Assembly (NCBI GenBank): GCA_963920635.1
Contig: OY987298.1
Span: forward strand, 64,005,949-64,069,948
DNA from: Pseudeuparius sepicola
Taxonomy: Eukaryota; Arthropoda; Insecta; Coleoptera; Anthribidae
DNA: 64,000 bases
Reading direction: 5' to 3'
Shown: piece by piece, positions 45,541-55,671 of the stretch
Position numbering within the stretch: the stretch's first letter is position 1
How the letters are laid out: each line of letters opens with the position of its first letter
Notes under the pieces: model-generated
What the model saw: the letters and a program-made list of their open reading frames with translations, nothing else
Told to the model about the DNA's origin: nothing
The model's database searches: none
Position numbers and translations under genes: made by a program

Positions 45541-48358
45541 GGGGAGCCTGGGGTAAGACGGGGTCATGGGGTAAGATGGGGTACCCCTCTTATACCAAAA
45601 ACTAACGTATGTGGATACCTTTAGGGCTGACCTTGAGTCCACTAGGCAACAACATAATCGAGTTTAGCCGAAACATCAGTTTGAGGCTCGCCGTTCTACA
45701 GTTGTGACCGATTTGTCAGTTTTACGTGTGAGTGATCTTATTTTGTGGCTTAGTACATCGTGTTTCAAAAAGTGCGCAGCAAACCAAGGGAAACTCTGCT
45801 ATATTTTCTGCAGTGTACCTGAATATAGGCATCTTTAGGCAAAAACATTTGTTGGTTAAATTTATTAGAAAAAGGTAAGAAACCAACTTTGCAAAAATTG
45901 TCATTTGGGGTAAGATGGGGTACCTGTTTGGGGCATGATGGGGTATCATCTTTGTTGGGTACCCCATCTTGCCCCAAACCTTTTTCTTTTAGAAAAATCT
46001 TTTGGTAGGTAGGTATATTACTTAAGTATATATTTTTTATTTGCAGAATAATGGTGCGTAAATATAATAGAATATCAACGAGAGGAGAGTGGTCAAAAGA
46101 AAATATGAAACAAGCGGTTGAAAAAGTATTGAACAAAGAAATGGGTTACCGCAAAGCCGCATTGCAGTACTCAGTCCCACAAACGACTTTGGAGAGACAT
46201 GTTAAAGCAATTAAAACCAGAGGTGAAATGAATTTGGATTTGCCGTTAGGGCCGATTGAAACAGTTTTTAGTAAAGATGAAGAAAACGAATTAGTCAAAT
46301 ATTTGAAAGAAATGGAAGCAAGATTATTTGGACTCACTCTAATAGAACTCAGAAGTCTAGCTTACCAACTTGCCGTCAAGAATGGTAAGAAACATAGGTT
46401 TAATAGAACAACCAAACTCGCGGGTGTTGACTGGGCCCAAGGATTTTTAAAACGACACACTGACTTGTCCATAAGAAAGCCAGAAGCAACCTCAGCTGCC
46501 AGAGCTATGGGTTTTAATAGGATTTCAGTCGCAAAATTTTATGGGCTCCTGGGTGAAGTATTAGATAAATACATGTTAGCGCCTAACAAGATTTACAACT
46601 GTGACGAAACGGGAGTCTCGTCGGTTTCAAAAACAAAATCAAAAATTATCTCACGCAAGGGAAGGAAGCAAGTAGGATCGTTATCCTCGGCTGAAAGAGG
46701 ACAAACTGTTACTGTTGAAATTTGTGTTAACGCTGCGGGAACCTATATGCCACCGATGATAATCTTTCCTCGAAAACGAATGAAAGCTGAATTATTAAAT
46801 AATTCGGCACCAGGAACAACTTCCCATTGCAATGCCAGCGGATGGATGACAACAGATATCTTTGTGTCATGGTTCAAAAGTTTCATCCAATTTAGTGGGG
46901 CAAGCAAGGACAACCCTGTGTTACTGTTACTCGACGGTCACTCTACGCACACTAAAAACATCGAGCTTATAGACCTTGCCAGAGGAAATGGAGTGATTAT
47001 AATATGCTTTCCGCCTCACTGCACGCATAGGCTTCAGCCGTTGGATGTTTCTTTTATGAAGCCTTTAAGTGTATACTACGACCAAGCCGCAACAGCTTGG
47101 CTTAGATCACATCCAGGTAGAGTTATTAGCATGTTCCAAATAAGCGAAATTTTTGGAAAAGCTTTTATACAAGCTGCAACAATGTCCACGGCAATCAATG
47201 GATTTCGTAAATGCGGCATATGGCCATTTAACTCAGAGAATTTCACAGATGCCGATTTTCTTGCTGCTGAAACAACAAATATTAACCTTATTGAGGACGA
47301 GCAGGTTCCCCAACCACAGGTTCCTGTAAATACAGATATTTTTCCATCTACCAGCCGTCAGTCCCTAACAGACATCCAGCCAAACTTAATCAACAATGTT
47401 ATTTCTTCTACCAGCTTTTCTCATCCTCCTCGGCCACAGGTTTTAGTAAATGAAGATATCCTGTCATCTACCAGTTTTCAGACCTCTACAGATATTCAGC
47501 ACAACGTAAGCAATGTGCTTCCGTCTACTAGTTTCCAAAGTTCAGACGATGACGACAATCTTCCTTTGAGCCTATTTGCAACATCTCGCCATAGCCCGTT
47601 ATATAAAAGACCATTATTAGAAAAAACCCCATCGCCATGTAACTCCCCATGTGAAACTGTTCGCTTATCTTCTCCTGTAAAAAAAGCTTGCCGTAATTTG
47701 GATACCAGCTTTGAACACTGTTCTCCAGCTCAGGTAATGCCCATCCCCAATGTAGAAGTAAAAGCTAGAAGAAAGAATTACCGCCGGGGCAAGACTGCAA
47801 TTCTTACTTCAACACCGTATAAAAGAGAACTTGAAGGTTCCAAAAAAAATGCATCCGCAGGAAAAAAGAAACAGAAAGTGACTGAAAAGAAAGGAAACTC
47901 TCAAACGAAAACGAACGTCAAACATGCTGCTCCTTTATTTACAGATGAAGATGACACAGAATGTTTATACTGTGGTGAAAAGTATTTGGAGTCCACTGAG
48001 GGATGGATTGCCTGTCAAATATGTGAAAAGTGGTCCCACAATTCTTGCGCTGGGATAGACGAAGATGATAAAGCAAAAATCAGCTACACATGTGATATTT
48101 GTAAATAAAACCGTAACCCCATCTTACCCCATAGGCTACCCCATCTTGCCCCTTACCCGGGGCAAGATGGGGTATTTCTTTGTTTTTAGATATATGGTTT
48201 TTAAACGTTTTAGTTGTGAGTTAAGCCAAATATTTTTATGCCAAGAGAGTTACGAATGTAAACGCAAGGGTTTTTAGAATAAACTTTATTTTTTTATTGT
48301 TTGCTTTCATTTTTACGAATATAAATGCTTAGCGTCCCCGTCTTGCCCCAGGCTCCCC
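45541..48358 (+). mobile_element. Complete pogo-like DNA transposon
   Basis: The left end GGGGAGCCTGGGGTAAGACG, plus GGG, follows TA (45539-45540). The right end is its inverse with one mismatch in 23, followed by TA (48359-48360). A motif like GGGGTAAGATGGGGTA is repeated at both ends and in the 5' leader (45564, 45906, 45930, inverted 45957) and 3' region (inverted 48115 and 48133, direct 48162), likely transposase-binding sites. The encoded transposase is uninterrupted. TA duplication and CENP-B/DDE protein assign it to the pogo superfamily. It is the best candidate in this window for an autonomous element. Confidence 0.9.
46051..48108 (+). CDS. Pogo-like transposase with C-terminal PHD finger
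   Basis: This 685-residue protein cuts and rejoins the ends of its own element in the nucleus. Residues 14-52 form a Psq/CENP-B-type helix-turn-helix (WSKENMKQAVEKVL) and about 70-145 a second CENP-B-type DNA-binding domain. The DDE domain spans about 178-350. Its acidic residues are Asp185 (NCDETG), Asp295 (LLLLDGHSTH) and Asp332 (RLQPLDVSF), with 36 residues between the last two, as in pogo/Tigger enzymes. Residues 410-560 are Ser/Pro-rich with a loosely repeated pattern; 571-625 is very basic (likely nuclear localisation). Residues 638-684 carry a PHD-type C4HC3 zinc finger (Cys638, 641, 655, 658; His663; Cys666, 681, 684). The ATG follows TTTTTTATTTGCAG, a possible 3' splice site. AATAAA lies downstream at 48280. 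All key residues are intact. Confidence 0.92.
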   Translation: MVRKYNRISTRGEWSKENMKQAVEKVLNKEMGYRKAALQYSVPQTTLERHVKAIKTRGEMNLDLPLGPIETVFSKDEENELVKYLKEMEARLFGLTLIELRSLAYQLAVKNGKKHRFNRTTKLAGVDWAQGFLKRHTDLSIRKPEATSAARAMGFNRISVAKFYGLLGEVLDKYMLAPNKIYNCDETGVSSVSKTKSKIISRKGRKQVGSLSSAERGQTVTVEICVNAAGTYMPPMIIFPRKRMKAELLNNSAPGTTSHCNASGWMTTDIFVSWFKSFIQFSGASKDNPVLLLLDGHSTHTKNIELIDLARGNGVIIICFPPHCTHRLQPLDVSFMKPLSVYYDQAATAWLRSHPGRVISMFQISEIFGKAFIQAATMSTAINGFRKCGIWPFNSENFTDADFLAAETTNINLIEDEQVPQPQVPVNTDIFPSTSRQSLTDIQPNLINNVISSTSFSHPPRPQVLVNEDILSSTSFQTSTDIQHNVSNVLPSTSFQSSDDDDNLPLSLFATSRHSPLYKRPLLEKTPSPCNSPCETVRLSSPVKKACRNLDTSFEHCSPAQVMPIPNVEVKARRKNYRRGKTAILTSTPYKRELEGSKKNASAGKKKQKVTEKKGNSQTKTNVKHAAPLFTDEDDTECLYCGEKYLESTEGWIACQICEKWSHNSCAGIDEDDKAKISYTCDICK

Positions 48359-48884
48359 TATAGTGTTTCCCTGTTAGAGTCTGCAAGTTCTCAAAATTCG
48401 TTTTTAAACTTCTGTGACGCCAGCCTAAGTCAACGGAAAGGATCTACCTAATCTCTGTCTGAGATAAACCGAGATTAAAATAAAACTTAATAGCTACTAT
48501 TAATGATATGTCTAACATTTAACCGCACTAACGAGGCACCTGTTCAATCCGAAACCGAACCCTTAAATAATATCAAAGATTGAAGTTCTTTAAAAATGTT
48601 TCATTTTGTAGGTGGTAAGGAAAAAATTCTGCATAATATAATAATCTAGAAATTTCCAGATACTAACTAGAAATGTCTAGTTAGTATTTGGAAATTCTAG
48701 TTGATATTTTGGAAATTCTAGTTAGTATCTGGATGGAAATTTCTAGTTAGTATGTACAAATTTGTAGTCACTAGGTAGAAATTCCTACTTGGTTGTCATG
48801 AATTTTCTAGAATGTACCTAAGTGGAAATTTTCAGATAATATTTAAATGCTATGGCCCTTTGGGGCTTTCGTACTGAGATAATG

Positions 48885-49712
48885 ATATAATACTACCAAT
48901 AAACAGTGCGAGCCAAATGATATTTTCAGGATAGATAAATTAATTGATTGAAATTTCTATCCAGTTCCACAGCATTCATGAATTATTCAAACCGCCATTA
49001 ATTTAATGGAAACATTAAATATGTGCCTCCGAACTCTTCTTTGGCGTACCGTGCCTGTGAATCTAATCTGATATATCAACGGGTCGAAGTAGTTTCGAAA
49101 CTCGCATATTTTCAGCAAACTCTTTTCTCACCACTAATCACAAAAGTAATTAAACAGAGTGGGTGTATTGAAAGTTCAGGCTTAGGTATACTCCAACCCT
49201 TGGGCCGTGGGTATACCCAGTACCTATGTTTGGATATTTGATATTTCCATCTCAAAATAAGCATAATGCGATGTCAATAGAAGACCGAATTTTGAGAAAT
49301 TATTCAAGAGTATATGTTCGGATGCCTTGTGCACCCAGAAATTTGTTCAACTGGAATATTTTTTGTAACAAACAAAAACAGCAAACAAGTTAGTAACAAG
49401 CACAATGCAGACATTTAACAATTACTAAATTAATAACAACAACTAGGTAGTATTGTGAACAATTTTCGTTAAAGAAAGTTTCTCTAACTATTTTTGCTCA
49501 AAAGTTATAATGCTACAATTAAAATTAAATTAATTAATTAAATCAATCAAATTAAATCAAATTTTCCATGGAAAACAATTCACAATCAGTAGAAAGTAAA
49601 AGTAGAATGTAAATTTAATTAACAAAAATTAAATAAAAAAATAATAAAGAAACAATAATAATTATTAATAACTTAGATTAGCTATTATCAAAATAGAGAA
49701 CTATTCCTAAAA
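48885..49712. other. AT-rich spacer
   Basis: No gene was recognised. The segment 49495-49640 is rich in AAATTAAATTAATT-type simple sequence. Confidence 0.35.
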
Positions 49713-49722
49713 AAGTCGGACA

Positions 49723-50101
49723 TCATTTCAGAAAAATTAAAAAGGATTTTCTGTCAGCGCAGGGGGTCGAACCCGGGACCTCTCGCTTGCTAGGCGAACG
49801 TTCTACCACTACACTACGCTGAACCGTTGAAATTAAGTCTGTCTGTTTGTATAGTAGCTGAACGGAGAAGCCTTCGTTCGCGCCATACCACAGAAAATAC
49901 TCACCAATTTCCTCCGAAACACAGCACACTAATAGACACAACCTTGACGTTAGATATAGTTGTTCTACCATACATCTAGGAAGTCTTGCTGGTGTAGTCC
50001 CTCACATACGAATCTATCGTAAGGAATGATTGAAAATGAAAATGGAAATGGAGAAGAACTTTCATACGTATAGGACGTAGACCAATGGACATGAAAGAAA
50101 G
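49723..50101 (-). mobile_element. Candidate SINE-like insertion carrying a tRNA-like sequence
   Basis: The 11-mer AAAGTCGGACA occurs at 49712-49722 and 50102-50112, bracketing 379 bp that include a tRNA-like sequence. An 11-bp duplication is typical of target-primed retrotransposition. However, the tRNA part lies near the 3' side of the minus strand, not at the 5' head as in most SINEs. The direct repeat could also be coincidental. Confidence 0.35.
49753..49823 (-). tRNA. tRNA-Ala(AGC)-like sequence, possibly a pseudogene
   Basis: The minus strand folds into a cloverleaf: acceptor TTCAGCG/CGCTGAC, D arm with AGTGGTAGA, anticodon stem TTCGC/GCGAG with loop CTAGCAA (anticodon AGC, alanine), variable AGGTC, T arm CCGGG/CCCTG around TTCGACC. 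The first acceptor pair and one T-stem pair are mismatched. A box (TAGTGTAGTGGTAGAAC) and B box (GGTTCGACCCC) are present and a TTTTT terminator follows about 10-15 nt downstream. It lacks the usual GGGG acceptor start of animal tRNA-Ala, so it may be a tRNA-derived repeat. Confidence 0.5.
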
Positions 50102-50114
50102 AAAGTCGGACAAA

Positions 50115-50480
50115 GTATGTACTTTCTTTACAGATTGCCCGACAACCTTTTTGATTTAAAAAATCTTGTCGCAGTTTGGCATTGAATTATCTTAACGAAA
50201 ACCTAAACTTATTTTATCCGTTTTAGTACATGGCTTAAATAAAAGCTTGTTTTGAAAAGTTTTTTTATTTTTTCTAAAATGACTTTTCTACAAAGAACCA
50301 AAGTTTGTGTACCTACTAAAACCGCGGAACCTCTATATTGTAATTTAAAGAACGGATACTAATATCACAGACCTATATAGAGTAGCTATTAGAGGACTAA
50401 TATCTAATAACAAACAATAAATGGAAACTAAAAGAGATAAAGCCAGATAATAAATGAAAGTAAAATGTGATGGTTTGCCC
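50115..50480. other. Spacer with a short terminal-like motif
   Basis: CACAGACCTATATAG at 50366-50380 is identical to half of the palindrome inserted in the LINE. It may be the end of a related element, but its other end was not found. Nothing else is recognised. Confidence 0.35.
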
Positions 50481-50767
50481 ACAAAACATGTTTTCACAAA
50501 ACAAGATTTCTTGTCTTGCTACGCCTATTCTTGTCTTGTCTTGCGAAGCAAGACAGACAAGAAATTAAATTCATTCTTGTCTTGCCCGACTCTTGCTGGA
50601 AAAAATCTTGTCATGCAAGTAAGACTTTTTGCAACTTCTTGTTCTTGCATTTTTGTTTAGTGACGTTATCGAAGCAAGAGTCTTGCTACCAAGACTCTTG
50701 TGGCAAGACACTTGCATTATTTATTGCGTATACAAAGCTTGTCGAGACAAGTTGATGCAGCGCTACA

Positions 50768-50787
50768 GAGCCGCCGTGCGGCGGCTC
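50768..50787. repeat. GC-rich 20-bp hairpin
   Basis: GAGCCGCCG-TG-CGGCGGCTC: a 9-bp perfect stem with a 2-base loop, in AT-rich DNA inside the CTTGTCTTGC element. Confidence 0.7.
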
Positions 50788-51363
50788 GATGATAATTTTT
50801 TTTTTCATTATTGACATACCTAGTTTTTTCTTCTTTTGTATTTTAATAATAATTGTGTTTTAATGTTTTCATGATTTTTAATTCGAAATACCTCTTAAGT
50901 CGAAGACTTTCCTAGACGAAAACCGCGAAACCCACTTTCCCAATATGACCCGATCTACACTATGCCACACTAATATGAAACGAAACAAAGCATTAGAAAG
51001 TCTAATAGACCCGAGAAACAGCTAGTCTATAGACTTTAACTACCGTTAAAGCAAACTTATAAAAATAAATAATTAATCCACTGTAGCGGATTAATTCAAG
51101 AGTACACATACCTACCTACTAATTTGTTGAATTTATATGAATTAAAATTAGAATGATTTTGTTTGTCGGGAGTCGGAAAGTATGCATTTCCAGCCTCGAA
51201 AGCGGCGTAATACGTTAACTTTCAATTTCTTTTTGGGTATACCTGTAATGGCTGGAAACATGGATTAGTATTTATTACTTAATAGGATTATGGTAAATTA
51301 AATATATTTACTAAATAATATACTAGTAAGTATACACTAATTATTCTTAAATAACCGTTTATA

Positions 51364-52142
51364 CAGTAGGTATGTCCACGGATAGACATCCCAAAAGGAC
51401 TCGAAAAAATATGATCCACGAAGAGAATTTTCGATTTTTTTTTATACAGGGTTTCCAAAAAATACAAAAACATGAAATGCGATCGAGAATGAACTGCCTT
51501 TATTTTTAAAAATAACAAAACTTTTACTTAGAAAGTTGTTTATAATTGTCACTTTTCAAACAAATCAGCCAACTCCGATTTGTTTTTATTTCCAAGTGTG
51601 AAATTCCTTTGTTTTTAAAAATATCAAAAATATTTATTTAGAAAAGTTGTTTAGAATTAAAAGATCTCTCCGAGGGTAATTTTTGAAGCAACTCGGCGGA
51701 CGTTGATTTTTTAATTTTTTACCTATTTAAATCAAAGTCGTCGATTGCTTAAAAAGTTACAATCAGACACTTCTTTTAATTCTAAACAACTTTTCTAAAT
51801 AAATATTTTTTATATTTTTAAAAACAAAGGAGTTTCACAATCAAAAAAATCGGAGTTGGCGAATTTGTTAGAAAAGTGACAATCGGACACATCTTTTAAT
51901 TCTAAACAACTTTTCTAAGTAAAAGTTTTTGATATTTTTAAAAATGAAGGCAGTTTATTCTTATGATCGCATTTCATGTTTTGGTATTTTTTGGACACAC
52001 TGTATAAAAAAATTGAAAATTCTTTTAATGGACCATATTTTTTCGAGAAGCAGAAACTTTTATCAAGATGACTTTTTGTCGAAAAATGAAATTTTTGGTC
52101 CATTTGTCCCCTTGGGATGTCTATCCGTGAACATAGAAACTG
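51364..52142. mobile_element. 779-bp palindromic element, same end family as 27.7 kb
   Basis: Starts CAGTAGGTATGTCCACGGAT after TA (51362-51363) and ends as an inverse copy before TA (52143-52144). The arms match through TGATCGCATTTCATGTTTT and CTAAACAACTTTTCTAA to a centre near 51740. The GTCCACGGATA sequence near the ends is shared with 27688-28506. An internal CAGGGTTTCC at about 51450 pairs with an inner CACACTG near 51998, suggesting a second nested set of ends. Confidence 0.75.
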
Positions 52143-52552
52143 TATATGCTATTTTTTTTAAATCAATATTATCGTCAGCTACAATCATTGCTCTTATTAA
52201 AGTTTTACAGAAATTATAATTACAGATACCAAGTACCTAATCTTTGCAAGATTTCTTGCTTTCAGCAAGATTTCTTGCAAAATTGCAAGAGTCTTGCAGA
52301 ATGATGTCTTGTCTTGTCTTGCAAAGCAAGACAAGAAATTTAAAAGTCTTGTCTTGTTCTTGCAGCAAGAACAAGACAAAACAAGAAATTTGCAAGAGTC
52401 TTGTGAAACACTAGTTTTGCCTATTTCTATGTTATGTAGTTTGATTGCCAGTGTTTCTCCCTCTTGACTCCTTCCGTAATAAAATTGTATGTTTCTTGGT
52501 AGAAAATATTGGAGAATTTCTTAGTCAGTGAATCTGTTAAAGCACATAAATA

Positions 52553-52655
52553 CAGGGTGTTTCTCTATATGCCGTCTCCGTCAGTAGGATATAAGAACTC
52601 GTTGGTAGGACTTCTTTCTTTTAAAACAATTATCTTCAAAGCAGCCGTTGTTCAC
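52553..52655. other. Isolated mariner-type end
   Basis: CAGGGTGTTTCTCTATATGC follows TA at 52551-52552. No partner end was found before the GC island, so it may be a truncated copy. Confidence 0.35.
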
Positions 52656-52659
52656 CCCT

Positions 52660-52990
52660 TCATACAAGCCCGCAGTCCGCGTTCCAATTTAATGCCGCAT
52701 TAAACGCCACCGGCCGTAGATAAGTGAGAAGGCGTGGGGGCGGTCCGCCACCGCACCGCCGTCTTCGGCACAGCGATAAGTGAAATAAATTTAAAAGTTT
52801 CCCCGTAGGAGCCGGTCCCGGGGCCCGCGATAACGGATTTAATGAACCCTATCGCCGGCGGGCGGCACACAAAGGGCCGCCCGGATTTATGGCAGCGCCG
52901 CGTGATTGTCGCATGTCGGGCGGCGGCGGCCGCCCCCGGCGTCGGGGCGGATCTCGAGGCGGTCGCCGTCCCGGCGAGGACCAAAGGTCA
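52660..52990. other. GC-rich non-coding island
   Basis: Very CpG-rich, with GCCGGTCCCGGGGCCCGCGA, AAATAAATTTAAAAG and GGATTTATGGCAGCGCCGCG. GATAAGTGA occurs twice. Frames of about 100 codons on both strands are alanine/arginine-rich and carry no domain. The best-developed of the islands; it may be a conserved regulatory element. Confidence 0.4.
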
Positions 52991-53064
52991 TAGCAAGTGC
53001 AATGAAGGTTGCAGTCCGCTTACAAAAATAGTAGACGATAGTATGATAGAAGGTGAGCTCACGC

Positions 53065-55581
53065 CACATAACACAAAAGGATATAAGGGAAACTGCTGCT
53101 GTACCACTGAAACAAGCGCCATACAGCGATTGATTTGGGAACTATTTCAGTAGTTCACTGAGCGTGGTCCAGATGGCGCTCATAATGAAATTATAATTTG
53201 TGGGAAATTTAAAGTAGTTATGAATAAGCAGGAGGAAATGATTTTAGGTACATTTCGTCATAAAAGTAGTAGAGTAGTTTCGTGTGCAATACTGTTTCAT
53301 AAAATGGACAAAGTAGAATGGCACTCCTAGCTAATAAAAAAGATAAATAATTATCAGAAAATTTTTATTAATAGGTTAATATTATTTTTAAACGACTGGC
53401 GATGTAGCTTGCAATATATAATACAATGTGTTCTCACTCACTCTGGTTTTCTTTAAGGTTATTAAAGTTGGTGGAATTTCTATTTCCATCGGATCTTTAA
53501 GTGGAGCAATTCCTGGAATTTTTTCACCTGTTACAAAGCAGTGAAGATTATCTAACGCCCCTTTATTAAAGTCTTCCTCACAGTTTCAACCAGGTGAATG
53601 AGAAGACATGTAATTATTTACAATAAGTGATTTAAATGAATTTATGAAATGCGTTACATCCGGAGACATACACCATGACTCCTTATTGCCCCAAAAAACT
53701 TTTTTAAGGAATCTTGATTAAAGGCTCTTGGTGGGATATAGCGACACCTGACATGTTCTGGTAATTTTCTTTTTAAAATAATAAACCCACGAATTGTAAA
53801 TATCAAATTATTGTTAATTGATGGGATTGAAACAATTTTTTTGTGGCAATAATATTGCATTGTTGAGAGAATTTTTATAGCATCGTACCAAAATTCTTCT
53901 TGACCACTAGGTAGTAAGCGTGACTCATCCTTTTAGTGGTTTTTAATGATGGTGCTTTGGGAGTATTTCCATTTAAACTGTCAAACAACTTATCTACGAA
54001 TAAAATGAAGAGTGTTGTATCCTTTGAATTTTTATCCAATCCAAGTCTTGCATTAATTGCTAAAAATAAATTGAAATTAGTAGGTATATGTAAAACATAA
54101 AAGCATCATGTGAGATAGGTACTAATAAAGTGAAATGAGAACTGTCAAATCGTAAAAACATATTTTTTCCTGAAAAATTAGGCGATTGGTTTAATATAGT
54201 ATAGTTCATTTGTAAATGTCACTTTCTGGTCAAGGAGGTTTTCAAGAGTTTGAGACCAAAAAGAACACGACATAAGTGTAATGCTTGCAATTTTTTGTGC
54301 TATAAAACAAAAACACATTTTGAGAATTGTTGCAGGTAAAATTTTTTTTTTGATTAAGCCAGAAAATTAACACTTCCAAATATTTTTTACCGTCCACATC
54401 ACCCCTGCAATCTTCACGAAATGATCTGACAGATAAAATTTATCTTGAAATCTCTTTCACTCAACCAAAGTAAGCAGTTCATATTACCTTTCTTTCTTAT
54501 CTTTAAAGCGAAGTTTTTGGTTCCTTCTTTTCTTGTACCTATACATCTGTTCAGGGAATGGGTATCCGTCTCTATTTGGGCCCTCGTAGGTTTTGAGGTA
54601 TCTAAAAAACATAAAATTAATGTTTTCTTCAAGTTCCCAGAATTTGGTTTTAAAACTGGGTTATAGCTATAAGCGTATCTAGCTAATTATATTCATTTTA
54701 GCACCCCCTCTCCAGGTTCATTTAAATTCGAAATTAAATCTAAGATATAAAATAAAAATATGATATTATTTTATATGGAGAAAAATTTACTTTTTACTTT
54801 TTTGATTTCCTATTTTTAATTACATTGACATGGTAAGAAAGCAATATAAAATATGCAACTTACCAACTACATAAATCGCTTATTCCTTAAAATCATGCCT
54901 AGACTTTTTGGAAATTTGTTCTTCATCCAAAACTTGTGCCTTTCGTATTTGTATCTACATTCGAACGTGGGGAAACTATAACACTCATTTTTTCCATGTC
55001 ATCAATAGAAGTAGAAGCCTCCAAAGAACTGCCTGCGTTAAAAAAAATAGTTTCAGTATTTCCACACCTGCCCACTTCATTAATTTCTATTATAAATATG
55101 TATATTTTGTTTCAATGGTTCAAATGGTGTACATACCTGCTATTGCTAGTACATTATTCTCGTATGCATCAGAAATACGTCTGGCAGCAAGAACTTTATG
55201 TTCCGGTAGAAAATGTTTATCGCAAACATAATATCCTCGGTAATTTTCTTCAGGACACAAATTTTTAAAATTTTGATTGATTACCTCTTCCAGCCACTTG
55301 CTAAGTAATGCCTGGTTTCCTTTTTAACGGGAATCTGTGTCTTTTATTCTCTTTCTTTGCACAGGTCGACACACAACATTTATTTTTAAACTTCTGCTGA
55401 CGGTTGTCCATTTTTCTGACAAGTATGTCATCAAATATGTAATAATTAAAAAATCAATCATTTTTGGCGTTGCAGATTTTATTTTATAATCAATTGTGGC
55501 GCCATATTTTGGTTGATTTTAGTACCAAAATTAAAGTTACCGATTTTAGGCAGTTTCCCTTATATCCTTTTGTGTTATGTG
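53065..55581 (-). mobile_element. P-superfamily DNA transposon
   Basis: Perfect 32-bp inverted ends, starting CACATAACACAAAAGGATAT and continuing AAGGGAAACTGC, bound a 2517-bp unit. Directly outside are perfect 8-bp duplications GCTCACGC (53057-53064 and 55582-55589). An 8-bp target and a THAP-type transposase on the minus strand place it in the P-element superfamily. Undamaged ends mean it could still be moved by an enzyme supplied from elsewhere. The coding region is decayed. Confidence 0.9.
53218..55411 (-). pseudogene. P-element/THAP9-like transposase, broken
   Basis: From the ATG at 55411-55409 a THAP zinc finger is readable: CCVSTCAKKENKRHRFP, a one-base frameshift, then LLSKWLEEVINQNFKNLCP, GYYVCDKHFLPEHKV (C2CH ligands present). 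Further on, VDKLFDSLNG (near 53970-54000) and NQDSLKKFFGAIRSHG (near 53680) are the C-terminal blocks typical of P-type transposases and THAP9. The last frame ends at a stop at 53218. Frameshifts and stops lie between the blocks. Active relatives are GTP-dependent nuclear enzymes; this one cannot be made intact. Confidence 0.8.
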
Positions 55582-55671
55582 GCTCACGCGCACATTTGAC
55601 GATTCGGTGATCGGTTCGGCGTCATTTTGAGTATCCGCAGAAACCAGTTACCAAAAAAAGACATTTATAAT

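Larger units (their letters stand above)
45240..48880. mobile_element. Outer fold-back element split by the pogo-like element
   Basis: 45240-45345 (TACGAAAGTACCAAAGGG, TATTATCTGAAAATTTCCAC and further) matches the inverse of 48775-48880. Inside each arm lies an array of units around ACTAGAAATTTCTACATAGTA (45332-45510 and, inverted, 48640-48790) with period about 21-26 bp; each unit contains the palindrome AGAAATTTCT. Removing the pogo-like insertion leaves an element of roughly 0.8 kb. No transposase of its own was found. Confidence 0.65.
50481..52420. mobile_element. Element with CTTGTCTTGC-rich ends
   Basis: The left block (50495-50735) and right block (52230-52415) contain many copies of CTTG(T)CTTGC and its inverse, often as local palindromes (for example 52351-52377, 13-bp arms around one base). 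The outermost parts pair as TTTTCACAA/TGTTTCACAAG with CAAAAC outside. The two blocks flank an unrelated palindromic element at 51364-52142. I infer a non-autonomous transposon with subterminal repeats, probably hAT-like, but no 8-bp duplication could be confirmed. Confidence 0.45.
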
